From: Ariolimax columbianus
Taxonomy: Eukaryota; Mollusca; Gastropoda; Stylommatophora; Arionidae
Assembly (NCBI GenBank): GCA_036924085.1
Contig: JAVGWX010000002.1
Location: forward strand, 153,782,071-153,846,070
Length of the DNA: 64,000 bases
Direction: 5' to 3'
Part shown: one piece after another, positions 33,631 to 43,990 of the stretch
How the letters are laid out: every line of letters starts with the position of its first letter
How positions within the stretch are numbered: position 1 is the stretch's first letter
Position numbers and translations under genes: made by a program
The notes under the pieces: model-generated
What the model was told of the DNA's origin: nothing
Seen by the model: the letters and a program-made list of their open reading frames with translations, nothing else
Databases searched by the model: none

Positions 33631-34884
33631 TTATAGTGTATGTATATATATTTTTTTTTTAAAACAAATGTATATTTTCACAGATGTATGCATGCATAGT
33701 TCTAAACTGTAGCTTGGGCATTGGAGTTATTAGAGTATTCCCCAGTGGCATTTGCTGTTCAGTAGACTTTATGTTTTAGTTTTATGACGAAATCGCCTCC
33801 CAAAATTGTATAATCTTTTGTCGAGTCATTCGAATGTACACGAGTCCATGGCTTGGCAGGACAATTTCTAGTTGTGTTTTTGGTGGTTAACTGTTTTCTT
33901 TGCTCTGCTGTATTTTGACTTTTTGCTTTGGGAATGTTGCGTGTGAGCTTGGTAAATAGTCTTTTTCAGAGTTTACGGAAATAGCATGTTGTCAATGATT
34001 TTGAGTAGTGTTTCCGAGCGTTGAATTATTTCTGATTATCTCTGTTGCCTTTTACTGCAAAGTTACTTCGCTAAAGCTGCTTCTCAGTCTATTTAGCCTG
34101 TGTTGCATAGGGTGTTCCATGGATTTGTATTTTTCAATCTGCTATAGGATTCTCCTGTATTATCCTTCTTACATCGACAGCAGCTCTGAAACGGTTTCCA
34201 TGTCTTTTATTTGTGTGGGCTTTAATGAAAGCCTTTGTTGTGCCGCGTCCTGCTTGGTTTTGGCGCGTCCTATTTTGTAAAAGCTCGATTTTCATGATGT
34301 GAACAAAAGTGCAAAACAATTTTCAATGACATGTCAAATCTGCCTATATATAACTTCCTGATGGTACTTTCATCCGCTCCTCGTGTGGTACCAGCTAATT
34401 ATTTCGTGATAGAGATTCCTAGTCTCGCCCTCAGTTGTTTCCTTAGATTTGGAGTTTCCCGAATCAGACGTCAGTCTAAGGTAACACCTGGTAAGTTGGA
34501 GTTTGTTCCTCGCTAAACGCTGGTCTGTTTAGTTGGATCTATGTATGTTTTAGTGTTTTTGATATGGAGACAAGGGTGTGTGATGTTTTCTTTCCATTTA
34601 TTTTTAGTAACCAATTCTTGGACCACTTTTCGAGCGTTGCAAAGGTGACCTGCATCCGATCAATGGCTGTTTTGATGTGTTTTTCAGAAGTCAACAAAGC
34701 CCGGTCATCCGCATTTATCAAGTTGTGGGTACTTTTATGGAAGCGTTCGGTGATGTCATTTCTGTAAATAAGGAAGAGTATAAGGACAGGAAATCGTTTG
34801 AGGTGTACATTATCCATGGTTTCCTTGTTACTAGTTTGCCCTTGTACGTGCACTCTTGTTGTTCTGTTATCTAGATTATCCACT

Positions 34885-35095
34885 TAGTCCTCCATAGCCC
34901 TATGCCGTGTGTGTGACTTGGTCTTCTGTAGCCCTGTGCTATGTGGGTGACTTTGTCTTCTGTGGCCCTGTGCTCTATGGGTGACTTGGCCTTCTGTGGT
35001 CCTGTGCTGTGTGATTGACTTGGTCTGTTTTGGCCCTGTGCTGTGTGGGTGACTTTATCGTCTGTAGCCCTGTGCTGTGTGGGTGGAATTGACCT
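34885..35095. repeat. Minisatellite, 34-bp unit, about 6 copies, inside LINE copy 2
   Basis: Units read GGTGACTTGGTCTTCTGTAG plus CCCTGTGCTGTGTG. In reverse complement each encodes part of the RT block 'TEDKVTHIAQG' in rotating frames, since 34 is not divisible by three. LINE copy 1 has this segment once, at 16351-16383. Confidence 0.9.
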
Positions 35096-35704
35096 TCTGT
35101 AGACTAGAGCGTCCTGAAGCCTGCTTGTTGGTGTATGATAATCTGTTGCCATTGACGATTCCAGCTGAATTTAGTCATATTTATGTTGTCCATAAGCTTG
35201 CTTGTGCAGGTCATGAGGCATTCAGGTGATTTATGTCTAGTTTATCTATGTTTTTAATTTGGATGGGGACCAATTGCGTTTCTTTCCAAACTTGTGGTAC
35301 AATGCCAAGCTTGTAGCTGCAGTTAATGATTTTGAGGAATTATTATATAAATAATATAGTATATAAATATACGTTATTCGTATTTTATTAGAAACCCACA
35401 GCTGTTCGATTCTTGCTTGGTTGAAGAGAATGGATAAAATCAACACCTTATTTTATGGTCAGATTAAATGCCATATGCCCCTCTCAGTAAGTTGCCATGT
35501 TTTTGTTGAATTTATTTCTGTAATCGTTGCATATTTTCTTTGAAATGCGTTGTGTATTCAACTCACTAGTACGATTAATTACACGAATGAATTTGCTGCA
35601 TATTTTGTGGTCACTGTTTTCCCACTCTGCTGAACTGCCATTAATTGTTTTCCCGGAGCCCTATTTGTTAAAGGACTTTGCGTAAGTACTTTTCTGCCAT
35701 CTTA

Positions 35705-35830
35705 TCTAGATTGACGGCTTTTGTTGTTTGTTTCCAGTGGTTTCATGCTGAGATTGACGGCTTCTGTTGTTTGTATGCAGTTGTTTCATGCTGAGATTGA
35801 CGGCTTCTGTTGTTTGTATCCAGTTGTTTC
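35705..35830. repeat. 43-bp tandem triplication
   Basis: GATTGACGGCTTCTGTTGTT plus TGTATCCAGTTGTTTCATGCTGA, three copies with small changes, near the 5' side of LINE copy 2. Confidence 0.88.
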
Positions 35831-35940
35831 TTGCTGAGTTCTACATTGTCTTGTTGTACTTTGCTCCTATAGATGTGTAGTAGATATTTGTCCCAGTCAT
35901 ATCTGACCTCTGTTCTGCCAATTCCTGGAGTTCTTAATTC

Positions 35941-37955
35941 CTGTAAGGTTTAACGTCGCTCCTTGCCCTTATGGTATTGTTTTAAGAGCAGCTTTCAAGA
36001 CTACTTTCGTTACAAATGTCCACTATTTCTGCCATACCTTTATTCGTAGGGTTAACTTACCTGCATGCAATGTTTGTTTGACAGAATGGTAAGAATTCTA
36101 GCACCAAAACTATTCCACAGGCCGCACCTCACAACATACAATATTCAAGTTTTATCTTTGCTATCACTGATCCAATCTCAGGCGAGTGGTACAGGTCGCA
36201 CTTCGAAAATTGATGACAATCGACTAAAAGGACTCGTGAAAATTTGATGCCAAGCGTTTCTAATGTCAGCGTGTTCTTCTACCGTACTGCTCAGCGGTTC
36301 TCAGTCCTTGTTGAATTCTGAGGTCAGTTGAGTCGAGATATCAATTCGTGAATCTTCTCCAAATTTTGGCTTGTCGATGGCTTTTGTCAGAAAAACAACA
36401 ACAAGTCCTCCACACATAATGTTTGCCCACATTTGGTAACCAAATATTTTGCTGTTCCTTTCACAAAGGTGATTGATTCTCGTTGAGAATCCATAGTTAT
36501 CAAGTACGTCACATTGTACAGGAGTTTCGCATAAGAACGATAATTGCGTCTAGAATCTGTCAATAAATCTCGGCGATTGAGTTTGTTTTCTCGATTGAGT
36601 TTGTTTTCTCGATAACTTACCATGTTTATTCAAAATATAATTTAACTGATCTCCATCTTTTGATCTGTATGAGAACGAGTCATTCACTTTCTAAAAATGC
36701 ATCATGTATCACGATATAGATGGAGAGTTTGCTAGCGGAGTCCACACAAATGGAATACAAATAGTGAGACAATAAATTATCAGACGCGGAAAGAAATGTT
36801 GATCAAAGACAGGAAACTTTATTTCACCACATAATTTAGCTACACAAGTGAAGGAAAAAGTAATTCAAGTGAAGATGTCTTAAATCGGTCAAAGAAGTAC
36901 AGGATATATTGAAATTGCTGTTACCGGAAACTTTAGAGTGTTTGTGTTTTGGGATTTGTGCTCTGACGTATGTGAATTCGGAACCCCTTTTTAATTAATT
37001 CTCACACACAGCTTTGTGTGCACGAAAATACTCCCCCCTTAGCCTATGCCGACCCAGGTCCATCTCCTCCACCCCCGTTGCCCCCATCCAAAGGCATAAT
37101 TCCAAACATGTTGTGGGCGTGACCGATTAAACCTGGACACCCGCACTTGCCATCTTAATTAACTTCCGTGTCACTGGGACACGCCTACTTTTTGTAGCCC
37201 ATCCAGAGTTAATTTCCTCGTCCCATCTTTGATGTGAATGGAAGGGAAAACCAAATGGTCCAATATAGAGATTGGCAACTTCGGTTAGTTCTGTAGAGTG
37301 TGGGCACTGCCGTGGGCCACTGCTTGGGGGCTTTGCTTGCGTAACGTAAGAGGACGTGTGTCTGAACAAATGTCGAATATTTAAGAGATAAACAGAATAA
37401 AATTGTTAAAGCCATAATACATCCAAAAAGACTATGTCTCAAGTTGAAAAGTCATCATAAAAAAGAAAGGTAAGCCCTTTCCAGAAGAAGAGAGTTTGTT
37501 AGAAAGACAAGATGGAAGAAAAGAAAAAATTTTACTTATACTGCGGATTTGATACTTTGCAAATAGTACTTAGACAAGGTAAAGAGGTTAACGATAGTCA
37601 CGCACTACAAACTGACTTAGACCCCCCGTCTCACGTACAAATCACATACAGGGCGCATGAAAAAATGGCTGTGTTATAGCAATATGGTCAGCGAAATGGA
37701 GATCGACAATTTGATCCCTAGAATAGCTTATTCAGCATGATCAGCTTCCACAGTAGGTTAACTTTGATAGTAGACTTAGCTTTTAACATCTGATCTATTT
37801 AGGGAGCAGCTGCTTTAGCTGACACGACCTGTACGGTATAACATATGTGAGAGAGCGAGTGAGAGCTATGATCTGACCATCACACCTCACATACTTGTTA
37901 TATTATGTTATACAGCAAACATGACGGTTATTTGTTCTACTCTCCTTCATATTTT
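35941..37955. other. Array-free intron segment; no gene recognised
   Basis: This is one of the longest stretches of intron 1 without arrays or recognisable transposons. Segment 37080-37340 is complex and contains TTAATTAA (37156-37163) and GC-richer sequence. It might be a regulatory element, but nothing in the sequence proves it. Open frames (60-80 codons) have no motif. Confidence 0.35.
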
Positions 37956-37959
37956 AACT

Positions 37960-38295
37960 GAACCTACCGTCTTTATACTGGTTTAGAAGACTCTGCAAAG
38001 TCTGTATATAACCAGTTTCATTTACATTTTCTTGCTCTAAAAGTTATGCGCATCCAGTCTATTCTTAAATGCTTTAATTGTCTCTGCCTCCACCACTTCC
38101 TATGGTAATGCATTTCAAGCATTCACCACTCTCTGACTAAAAAAAATATTTCCTAATATCTTATCTGGACCTTTCTTTACTTAATTTGTGGCTATGTCCT
38201 CTTGTTTATGTAGGTGGTCGTAATTTAGAAAAAACGTGATATAGTCTAATTTATCCGTTCCTTTGAATATCTAATACAACTGTATTCTTGAGATG
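37960..38295 (-). mobile_element. 3' end of the CR1-like LINE, inverted fragment
   Basis: Reverse complement of about 4200-4480 of the first relic. Matching pieces include AGAAGACTCTGCAAAGTCTG, GCGCATCCAGTCTATTCTTA, and GGTGGTCGTAATTTAG preceded by GTGGCTATGTCCTCTTG (antisense of the RTRGHS tail). 5' truncated. Confidence 0.85.
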
Positions 38296-38875
38296 GACAA
38301 CAAAATAGTGTATTGTGGAAACACATACTATTATTTGAGAGTGAGTGACACATGTTTAAACGTTTCTTTGATGATGGTACGGGCTTCTTGCAACCACAGT
38401 GTTTTTGGTTACATCAGAGGATGTTTATCTGTTAGCTAAATCCGATCATTTTATGACATATCTGATGTTTTGTTATGATTTGTAAGTTGTTTTAGTTCGT
38501 TCTTTATGACATGTCTGATATTTTGTTATGATTTGTAAGTTGTTCTAGTTCGTTCTGTATCCCCGACGAAGGCTTTGTGTCATTTGGTTTTATTTGCTCT
38601 GGTGCTGTCATTGAGCTATTACCTGTATATGTTCTTTAAAATTGATTTTTGGCCTTTAGTACCACTGCAGCTTCGAGGTATATATCAGGGCGTGAGAGAT
38701 TTAGGTTGCCAAAACTGCAGTAAAAACCTACTTTTAGACGCCGAGCTTAGACATATCCACATCTTCATCCCTGACTGCAGGTTGTGCTACGGGACTGCCT
38801 TCATTTATTCGAGGGTGCTTCGAACGTTTTTTGTCAAAATTAATGAAGAAAATTTGTTGATATAGTCTCTTTATG
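38296..38875. other. No gene recognised
   Basis: AT-rich sequence with a short direct repeat around 38455-38550 (TTTTATGACATATCTGAT and its relative). The 96-codon plus-strand frame at 38575-38865 has no recognisable domain and no splice evidence. Confidence 0.45.
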
Positions 38876-38879
38876 AGTT

Positions 38880-39145
38880 CGATTCAAGTTCACTCATGAG
38901 TTCAATTCAAGTTCTCTCATGAGATCGATTCAAGTTCTCTCATGAGATCGATTTAAGTTCTCTCATGAGATCGATTCAAGTTCTCTCATGAGATCGATTC
39001 AAGTTCTCTCATGAGATCGATTTAAGTTCTCTCATGAGATCGATTTAAGTTCTCTCATGAGATCGATTCAAGTTCTCTCATGAGATCAATTAAAGTTCTC
39101 TCATGAGTTCTATTTAATTTCTCTCATGACTTCGTTTTAAGTTCT
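38880..39145. repeat. Minisatellite, 23-bp unit, about 12 copies
   Basis: TCAAGTTCTCTCATGAGATC plus GAT, spaced 23 bp. Each unit contains the 10-bp palindrome TCTCATGAGA and often ATCGAT. Confidence 0.95.
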
Positions 39146-39254
39146 CTCATGTATCGCGCCGACGTTTGTGACCTGCAGTGGTCCCACCTTGCAGACAATT
39201 TGTGAAACTTGGAGCAGTTCATTGATAAGTACAGCAGCTAACAGAACTCTACTC

Positions 39255-40430
39255 ACATTTCCTGAATGTCACTGATATAGTGGACATCTTTAAACAGATA
39301 CTATGACGTCATGTTTCCTGTATGTCACTGAAATAGTGGACCTCTTTGAACAGATACTGTGACGTCATATTTCCTGTATGTCACTGATATAGTGGACATC
39401 TTTGAACAGATACTGTGACGTCATATTTCCTGTATGTCACTGATATAGTAGACATCTTTGAACAAATACTATGACGTCATATTTCCTATTTGTCACTTAT
39501 ATAGTGGACATCTTTGAACAGATACTATGACGTCATATTTCCTGTATGTCACTGAAATAGTGGACCTCTTTGAACAGATACTATGACGTCATGTTTCCTG
39601 TATGTCACTGAAATAGTGGACCTCTTTGAACAGATACTGTGACGTCATATTTCCTGTATGTCACTGATATAGTGGACATCTTTGAACAGATACTGTGACG
39701 TCATATTTCCTGTATGTCACTGATATAGTGGACATCTTTGAACAGATACTGTGACGTCATATTTCCTGTATGTCACTGATATAGTAGACATCTTTGAACA
39801 GATACTATGACGTCATATTTCCTGTTTGTCACTTATATAGTGGACATCTTTGAACAGATACTATGACGTCATATTTCCTGTATGTCACTGAAATAATGGA
39901 CCTCTTTGAACAGATACTATGACGTCATATTTCCTGTATGTCACTGAAATAGTGGACCTCTTTGAACATATACTATGACGTCATGTTTCCTGTATGTCAC
40001 TGAAATAGTGGACCTCTTTGAACAGATACTGTGACGTCATATTTCCTGTATGTCACTGATATAGTGGACATCTTTGAACAGATACTGTGACGTCATATTT
40101 CCTGTATGTCACTGATATAGTAGACATCTTTGAACAAATACTATTACGTCATATTTCCTGTTTGTCACAGATATAGTGGACATCTTTGAACAGATACTAT
40201 GACGTCATATTTCCTGTATGTCACTGAAATAGTGGACCTCTTTGAACAGATACTATGACGTCATATTTCCTGTATGTCACTGAAATAGTGGACCTCTTTG
40301 AACATATACTATGACGTCATATTTCCTGTATGTTACTGAAATAGTGGACATCTTTGAACAGATACTATGACGTCATATTTCCTGTATGTTACTGAAATAG
40401 TGGACATCTTTGAACAGATACTATGACATA
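39255..40430. repeat. Minisatellite, 56-bp unit, about 21 copies, each with a CRE site
   Basis: GACGTCATATTTCCTGTATG followed by TCACTGATATAGTGGACATCTTTGAACAGATACTGT, spaced 56 bp (39361 to 39417). I count 19 perfect TGACGTCA octamers, the consensus CREB/ATF (CRE) site, plus one TTACGTCA near 40144 and a decayed end unit. Variants of the unit (GATATAGTGG, GATATAGTAG, AAATAGTGGACCTC, TTATATAGTGG) recur in the same order roughly three times, a higher-order pattern of 5-7 units. It ends about 1.0 kb before the homeobox exon. Confidence 0.96.
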
Positions 40431-41432
40431 AAGTGGATGGCCTGCATAGTGATACCACCTACAGCACCACTCTTCAGGTCCTCAGCAACGATACGTCTGC
40501 CGGCGTGCATGACATTGGCACTGTGTTTCGAATTCTGTAGTAATTTTAAGTTGTCACTTGATCCGCCTTAGTATAAATATGTGAAAGCATATACATCCCA
40601 GCCTCACTAAAACCAGTACTTGTGACATTGTCACCTTTTCCTATAGATCAGTTCAGTTCATCCCGTAACCCATCAGGTTGTTGGGGCACACATGAAGACA
40701 CTCCCAAAATCCCACGCCATCCCTCTCTGTCTGTCGCCGCCTGTCGTATCTCACCGGGACGAAGGCCTGACCACTCCGTGATGTTGTCCACCCATCTCTT
40801 CCTTGGACGTCATCGCCCTCTCTGTCCCGGTACGGAACTAGAGAGTATCAAGATAAAGCAAGAAAATAGGTGGCCATGTGGATTCGGATATAGAATATTC
40901 TTTGACTTTACCTTTATCTATCCTTTGTGATAACGAGTTTTCACTTTTATTTTTCTTGTGCCAGGTAGTGGAATGAGGATTGTTTTTTTCAGTTGTTTTG
41001 TGTTCTCAATCAGATTGTTAGTGCTTAAAGGTTCCGGTAGTAGCTATACTGACAATGGCGGTTAACCCAGAAGATGATGTTTCAGTTCCCCTTCTTGTGC
41101 TCCAGGAATATAAAACTGAATGGCACGTGGATAAGGTTGGTTCAGAGACTGCGCCGTCTCAAAAGCAATCTAATTATCTTTGCATGTGTTCATCTTTACT
41201 TCTATGATGTTTTAGTTGTTCTTTATGATTTGTTCGCTGCCCCCGTTGAAGATCGTTGTATTGTAACGCAGGTTTAATTCATGTTAATATGCACTAATAC
41301 ATGACTATGGGAAAGGTCACCGGAAACAGGATCTCAAATCTTTTTTCATAAAATATTGCCTCAACCTCATGATCCCTGACAGCAATCTTATCTATGTGGT
41401 TATTTTTATCCATTTCCTCTTGCTCTCCTTAG
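40431..41432. other. Intron sequence just 5' of the homeobox exon
   Basis: The 102-codon plus-strand frame at 40622-40930 contains 'SVMLSTHLFLGRHRPLCPGT', which resembles phrases that recur in repetitive sequence of many invertebrates. I take it as a transposon-derived piece, not a gene. The segment ends with the strong acceptor tract before 41433. Confidence 0.45.
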
Positions 41433-41614
41433 ATAAAAGTCAAGTTGATGAGCAGCTACGAGTTAACGGTAAAGGGAAGAAAATGAGAAAACCGCGCACC
41501 ATATACTCAAGCCTTCAACTCCAGCAACTCAACAGACGGTTCCAAAGAACACAGTACCTGGCCCTACCGGAAAGGGCGGAGCTAGCGGCTTCCTTAGGGC
41601 TCACCCAGACACAG
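41433..41614 (+). CDS. Dlx: Distal-less/Dlx homeobox protein, internal exon with homeodomain residues 1-44 (partial CDS)
   Basis: The 182-nt exon begins AT, completing an Asp codon with the G that ends the exon at 18446. It then encodes [40 protein letters not shown] and [20 protein letters not shown]. This is the diagnostic Distal-less pre-homeodomain block and homeodomain positions 1-44, including R5, L16 and F20. It stops after the Q44 codon at CAG|gtcagt. A phase-0 intron between homeodomain residues 44 and 45 is the known intron position in Dll/Dlx genes. Helices 1 and 2 are complete here. The recognition helix with WFQN must lie in a further exon that I could not find in the remaining 22 kb. 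The protein would bind TAATT-type DNA sites in the nucleus. Identity as a Dlx family member is very secure. Orthology to one vertebrate paralogue should not be claimed. Confidence 0.97.
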
Positions 41615-41814
41615 GTCAGTCTACCGCAGTGACTTATACAAAACTTTAGAGACTAGTTGGTATTTACAACTATTTCATTCTCTCATTGTGAAATTACCTC
41701 GCTTTCTTTCCCAATATTATTACCTCACTTTCTTTCACAATATTATTACCTCCCTTTCTTTCAATATTCCATGACCATATTAATTAAATATATCTCACTA
41801 TTACATGGCCGCCT

Positions 41815-41940
41815 TAAATCTACCACATTATTCTAAGACCTTCCTAAATCTACCACATTACTCTAAGACCTTCCTAAATCTACCACATTACTCTAAGACC
41901 TTCCTAAATCTACCACATTACTCTAAGACCTTCCAAAATT
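41815..41940. repeat. 30-bp tandem repeat, 4 copies
   Basis: CCTAAATCTACCACATTACT plus CTAAGACCTT, 30-bp units, 200 bp after the homeobox exon. The last unit drifts into AAAATTTGC. Confidence 0.93.
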
Positions 41941-41955
41941 TGCATTATTATAAAA

Positions 41956-42278
41956 GAGGAGGCTCACCCTGGGGGCCACTCTTCCCCTTCTCTCTCTTCT
42001 CACTTCACTCTGTTTCATTTGACTCTATCCCACAGTCACACCCTTGCACAACTTTCACACGCGCCCTCGTGGTAAAGCCCTTCCATTGCACTTTGGTTGG
42101 GCTAGCTTCTGAGGGCGCACAAACCTAGTATAGGTACATACAGATGCACACATGCATCCAAGCACTGGTTTATGCGTCCTGATATCGCCCAATGGACTAC
42201 GGTCTGGGGTGGAAAATGGCGCGCCTCCGCCAGTAGAAACTAGTGAGGCAAACATCTAAGCAAAAAAAAAAAAAAAAA
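41956..42278 (+). mobile_element. Young retrotransposed insertion with poly(A) and 12-bp target duplication
   Basis: About 323 bp starting GAGGAGGCTCACCCTGGGGG and ending in a run of about 17 A. It is flanked by perfect 12-bp direct repeats ATTATTATAAAA at 41944-41955 and 42279-42290. These are the hallmarks of target-primed retrotransposition. No clear tRNA-like A and B boxes were found at its 5' end, so it may be a truncated LINE 3' end or a SINE of another type. It sits in the intron following the homeobox exon. Confidence 0.85.
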
Positions 42279-42459
42279 ATTATTATAAAACCTTCCACGA
42301 CTTGCCTGAACCTGCATAATCAGTCCCAAGACTTCCGTATGAGCAGCTTACTACATAGTATCGCATTTCACTACATTCACAAAAACGGCGGTTCACCTTC
42401 CCATGTGCGTCTTTAGATGCGAGGAGAGCCACTGTAACCTACTGCGAATGAAAAATTGA

Positions 42460-43990
42460 AGCAGGTTAACTAAGTTTAACACCAGTAGCTTCAAGCAACA
42501 ATTAAACACCAGTAGCTTCTAGCAACTCAACACCAGTAGCTTCTAGCAACAACTCAACACCAGTAGGTTCTAGCAACTCAACACCAGTAGCTTCTAGCAA
42601 CAACTCAACACCAGTATCTTCTAGCAACAATTAAACACCAGTAGCTTCTAGCAACAACTAGAGTAGCTTCTAGCAACAACTCAACATCAGTAGCTTCTAG
42701 CAACAACTAGAGTAGCTTCTAGCAACAACTCAACATCAGTAGCTTCTAGCAACAACTAGAGTAGCTTCTAGCAATAACTCAACATCAGTAGCTTCTAACA
42801 ACAACTAGAGTAGCTTCTAACAACAACTCAACACATTAGTAGCTTCTAGCAACAACTAGAGTAGCTTCTAGCAACAACTCAACCCATTAGTAGCTTCTAG
42901 CAACAACTCAACACATTAGTAGCTTCTAGCAACAACTAGAGTAGCTTCTAACAACAACTAGAGTAGCTTCTAGCAACAACTAGAGCAGCCTCTAACAACA
43001 ACTCAACACATTAGTAGCTTCTAGCAACAACTCAACACATTAGTTGCTTCTAGCAACAACTAGAGTAGCTTCTAACAACAACTCAACACATTAGTAGCTT
43101 CTAGCAACAACTCAACACATTAGTAGCTTCTAGCAACAACTCAACACCAGTAGCTTCTAGCAACAACTCAACACCAGTAGCTTCTAGCAACAACTAGAGT
43201 AGCTTCTAGCAACAATTAAACACCAGTAGCTTCTAGCAACAACTAGAGTAGCTTCTAGCAACAACTCAACATCAGTAGCTTCTAACAACAACTAGAGTAG
43301 CTTCTAACAACAACTCAACACATTAGTAGCTTCTAGCAACAACTCAACACATTAGTAGCTTCTAGCAACAACTAGAGTAGCTTCTAGCAACAACTAGAGC
43401 AGCTTCTAACAACAACTAGAGTAGCTTCTAGCAACAACTAGAGTAGCTTATAACAACAACTCAACACATTAGTAGCTTCTAGCAACAACTCAACACATTA
43501 GTAGCTTCTAGCAACAACTAGAGTAGCTTCTAACAACAACTAGATCAGCTTCTAAGAACAACTAGAGTAGCTTCTAGCAACAACTAGAGCAGCTTCTAAC
43601 AACAACTAGAGTAGCTTCTAGCAACAACTAGAGCAGCTTCTAACAACAACTAGAGTAGCTTCTAGTAACAACTAGAGCAGCTTCTAACAACAACTAGAGT
43701 AGCTTCTAGCAACAACTAGAGTAGCTTCTAGCAACAACTAGAGTAGCTTCTAGCAACAACTAGAGCAGCTTCTAACAACAACTAGAGCAGCTTCTAACAA
43801 CAACTAGAGCAGCTTCTAACAACAATTAGAGTAGCTTCTAGCAACAACTAGAGTAGCTTCTAACAACAACTCAACACCAGCAGCTTCTAGCAACAGCTAG
43901 AGTAGCTTCTAGCAACAACTAGAGTAGCTTCTAACAACAACTCAACATCAGTAGCTTCTAACAACAAAACCAGTAGCTGCACGCAACAAC
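42460..43990. repeat. Minisatellite, mixed 22/27-bp units, about 65 copies
   Basis: AGTAGCTTCTAGCAACAACT is followed either by AG (22 bp) or by CAACACC/CAACACATT (longer units). Blocks with long units dominate at both ends and the middle right is mainly the 22-bp form, including AGCAGCTTCTAACAACAACT. About 1.5 kb in all. Confidence 0.95.

Larger units (their letters stand above)
33700..35940 (-). mobile_element. LINE relic, copy 2 (family L), with 34-bp and 43-bp arrays
   Basis: Minus-strand reading preserves RT blocks in order. GIVPQVW is at about 35286-35306. A repeated version of the 'ATEDKVTHIAQG' block is at 34885-35095, LINADDRALLTSEKHIKTAI (the Y-A-D-D box changed to N-A-D-D) lies near 34655-34730, LEKWSKNWLLKINGKK near 34570-34640, and AAVDVRRIIQENPIAD at about 34134-34190. 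Homology continues to about 33755. It is the same family as 14030-16400, and comparison of the two shows which tandem arrays are secondary. Stops and frameshifts mark it as dead. The upper border is uncertain. Confidence 0.82.
18447..41432 (+). other. Dlx intron 1 (22,986 bp, phase 1)
   Basis: Bounded by GTGAGT at 18447 and by TTTCCTCTTGCTCTCCTTAG ending at 41432, both good splice signals. It contains about 13 tandem arrays, a dead mariner and several LINE and SINE pieces. Length and content are inferred from the phase match of the two exons. No other Dlx exon was recognised inside it. Confidence 0.85.

Noticed and set aside
42460..43990. Repeats separated by variable pieces, considered as a CRISPR-like array
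   Set aside because: The variable pieces are just two or three unit-length variants (22, 27 and about 30 bp), not unique spacers.
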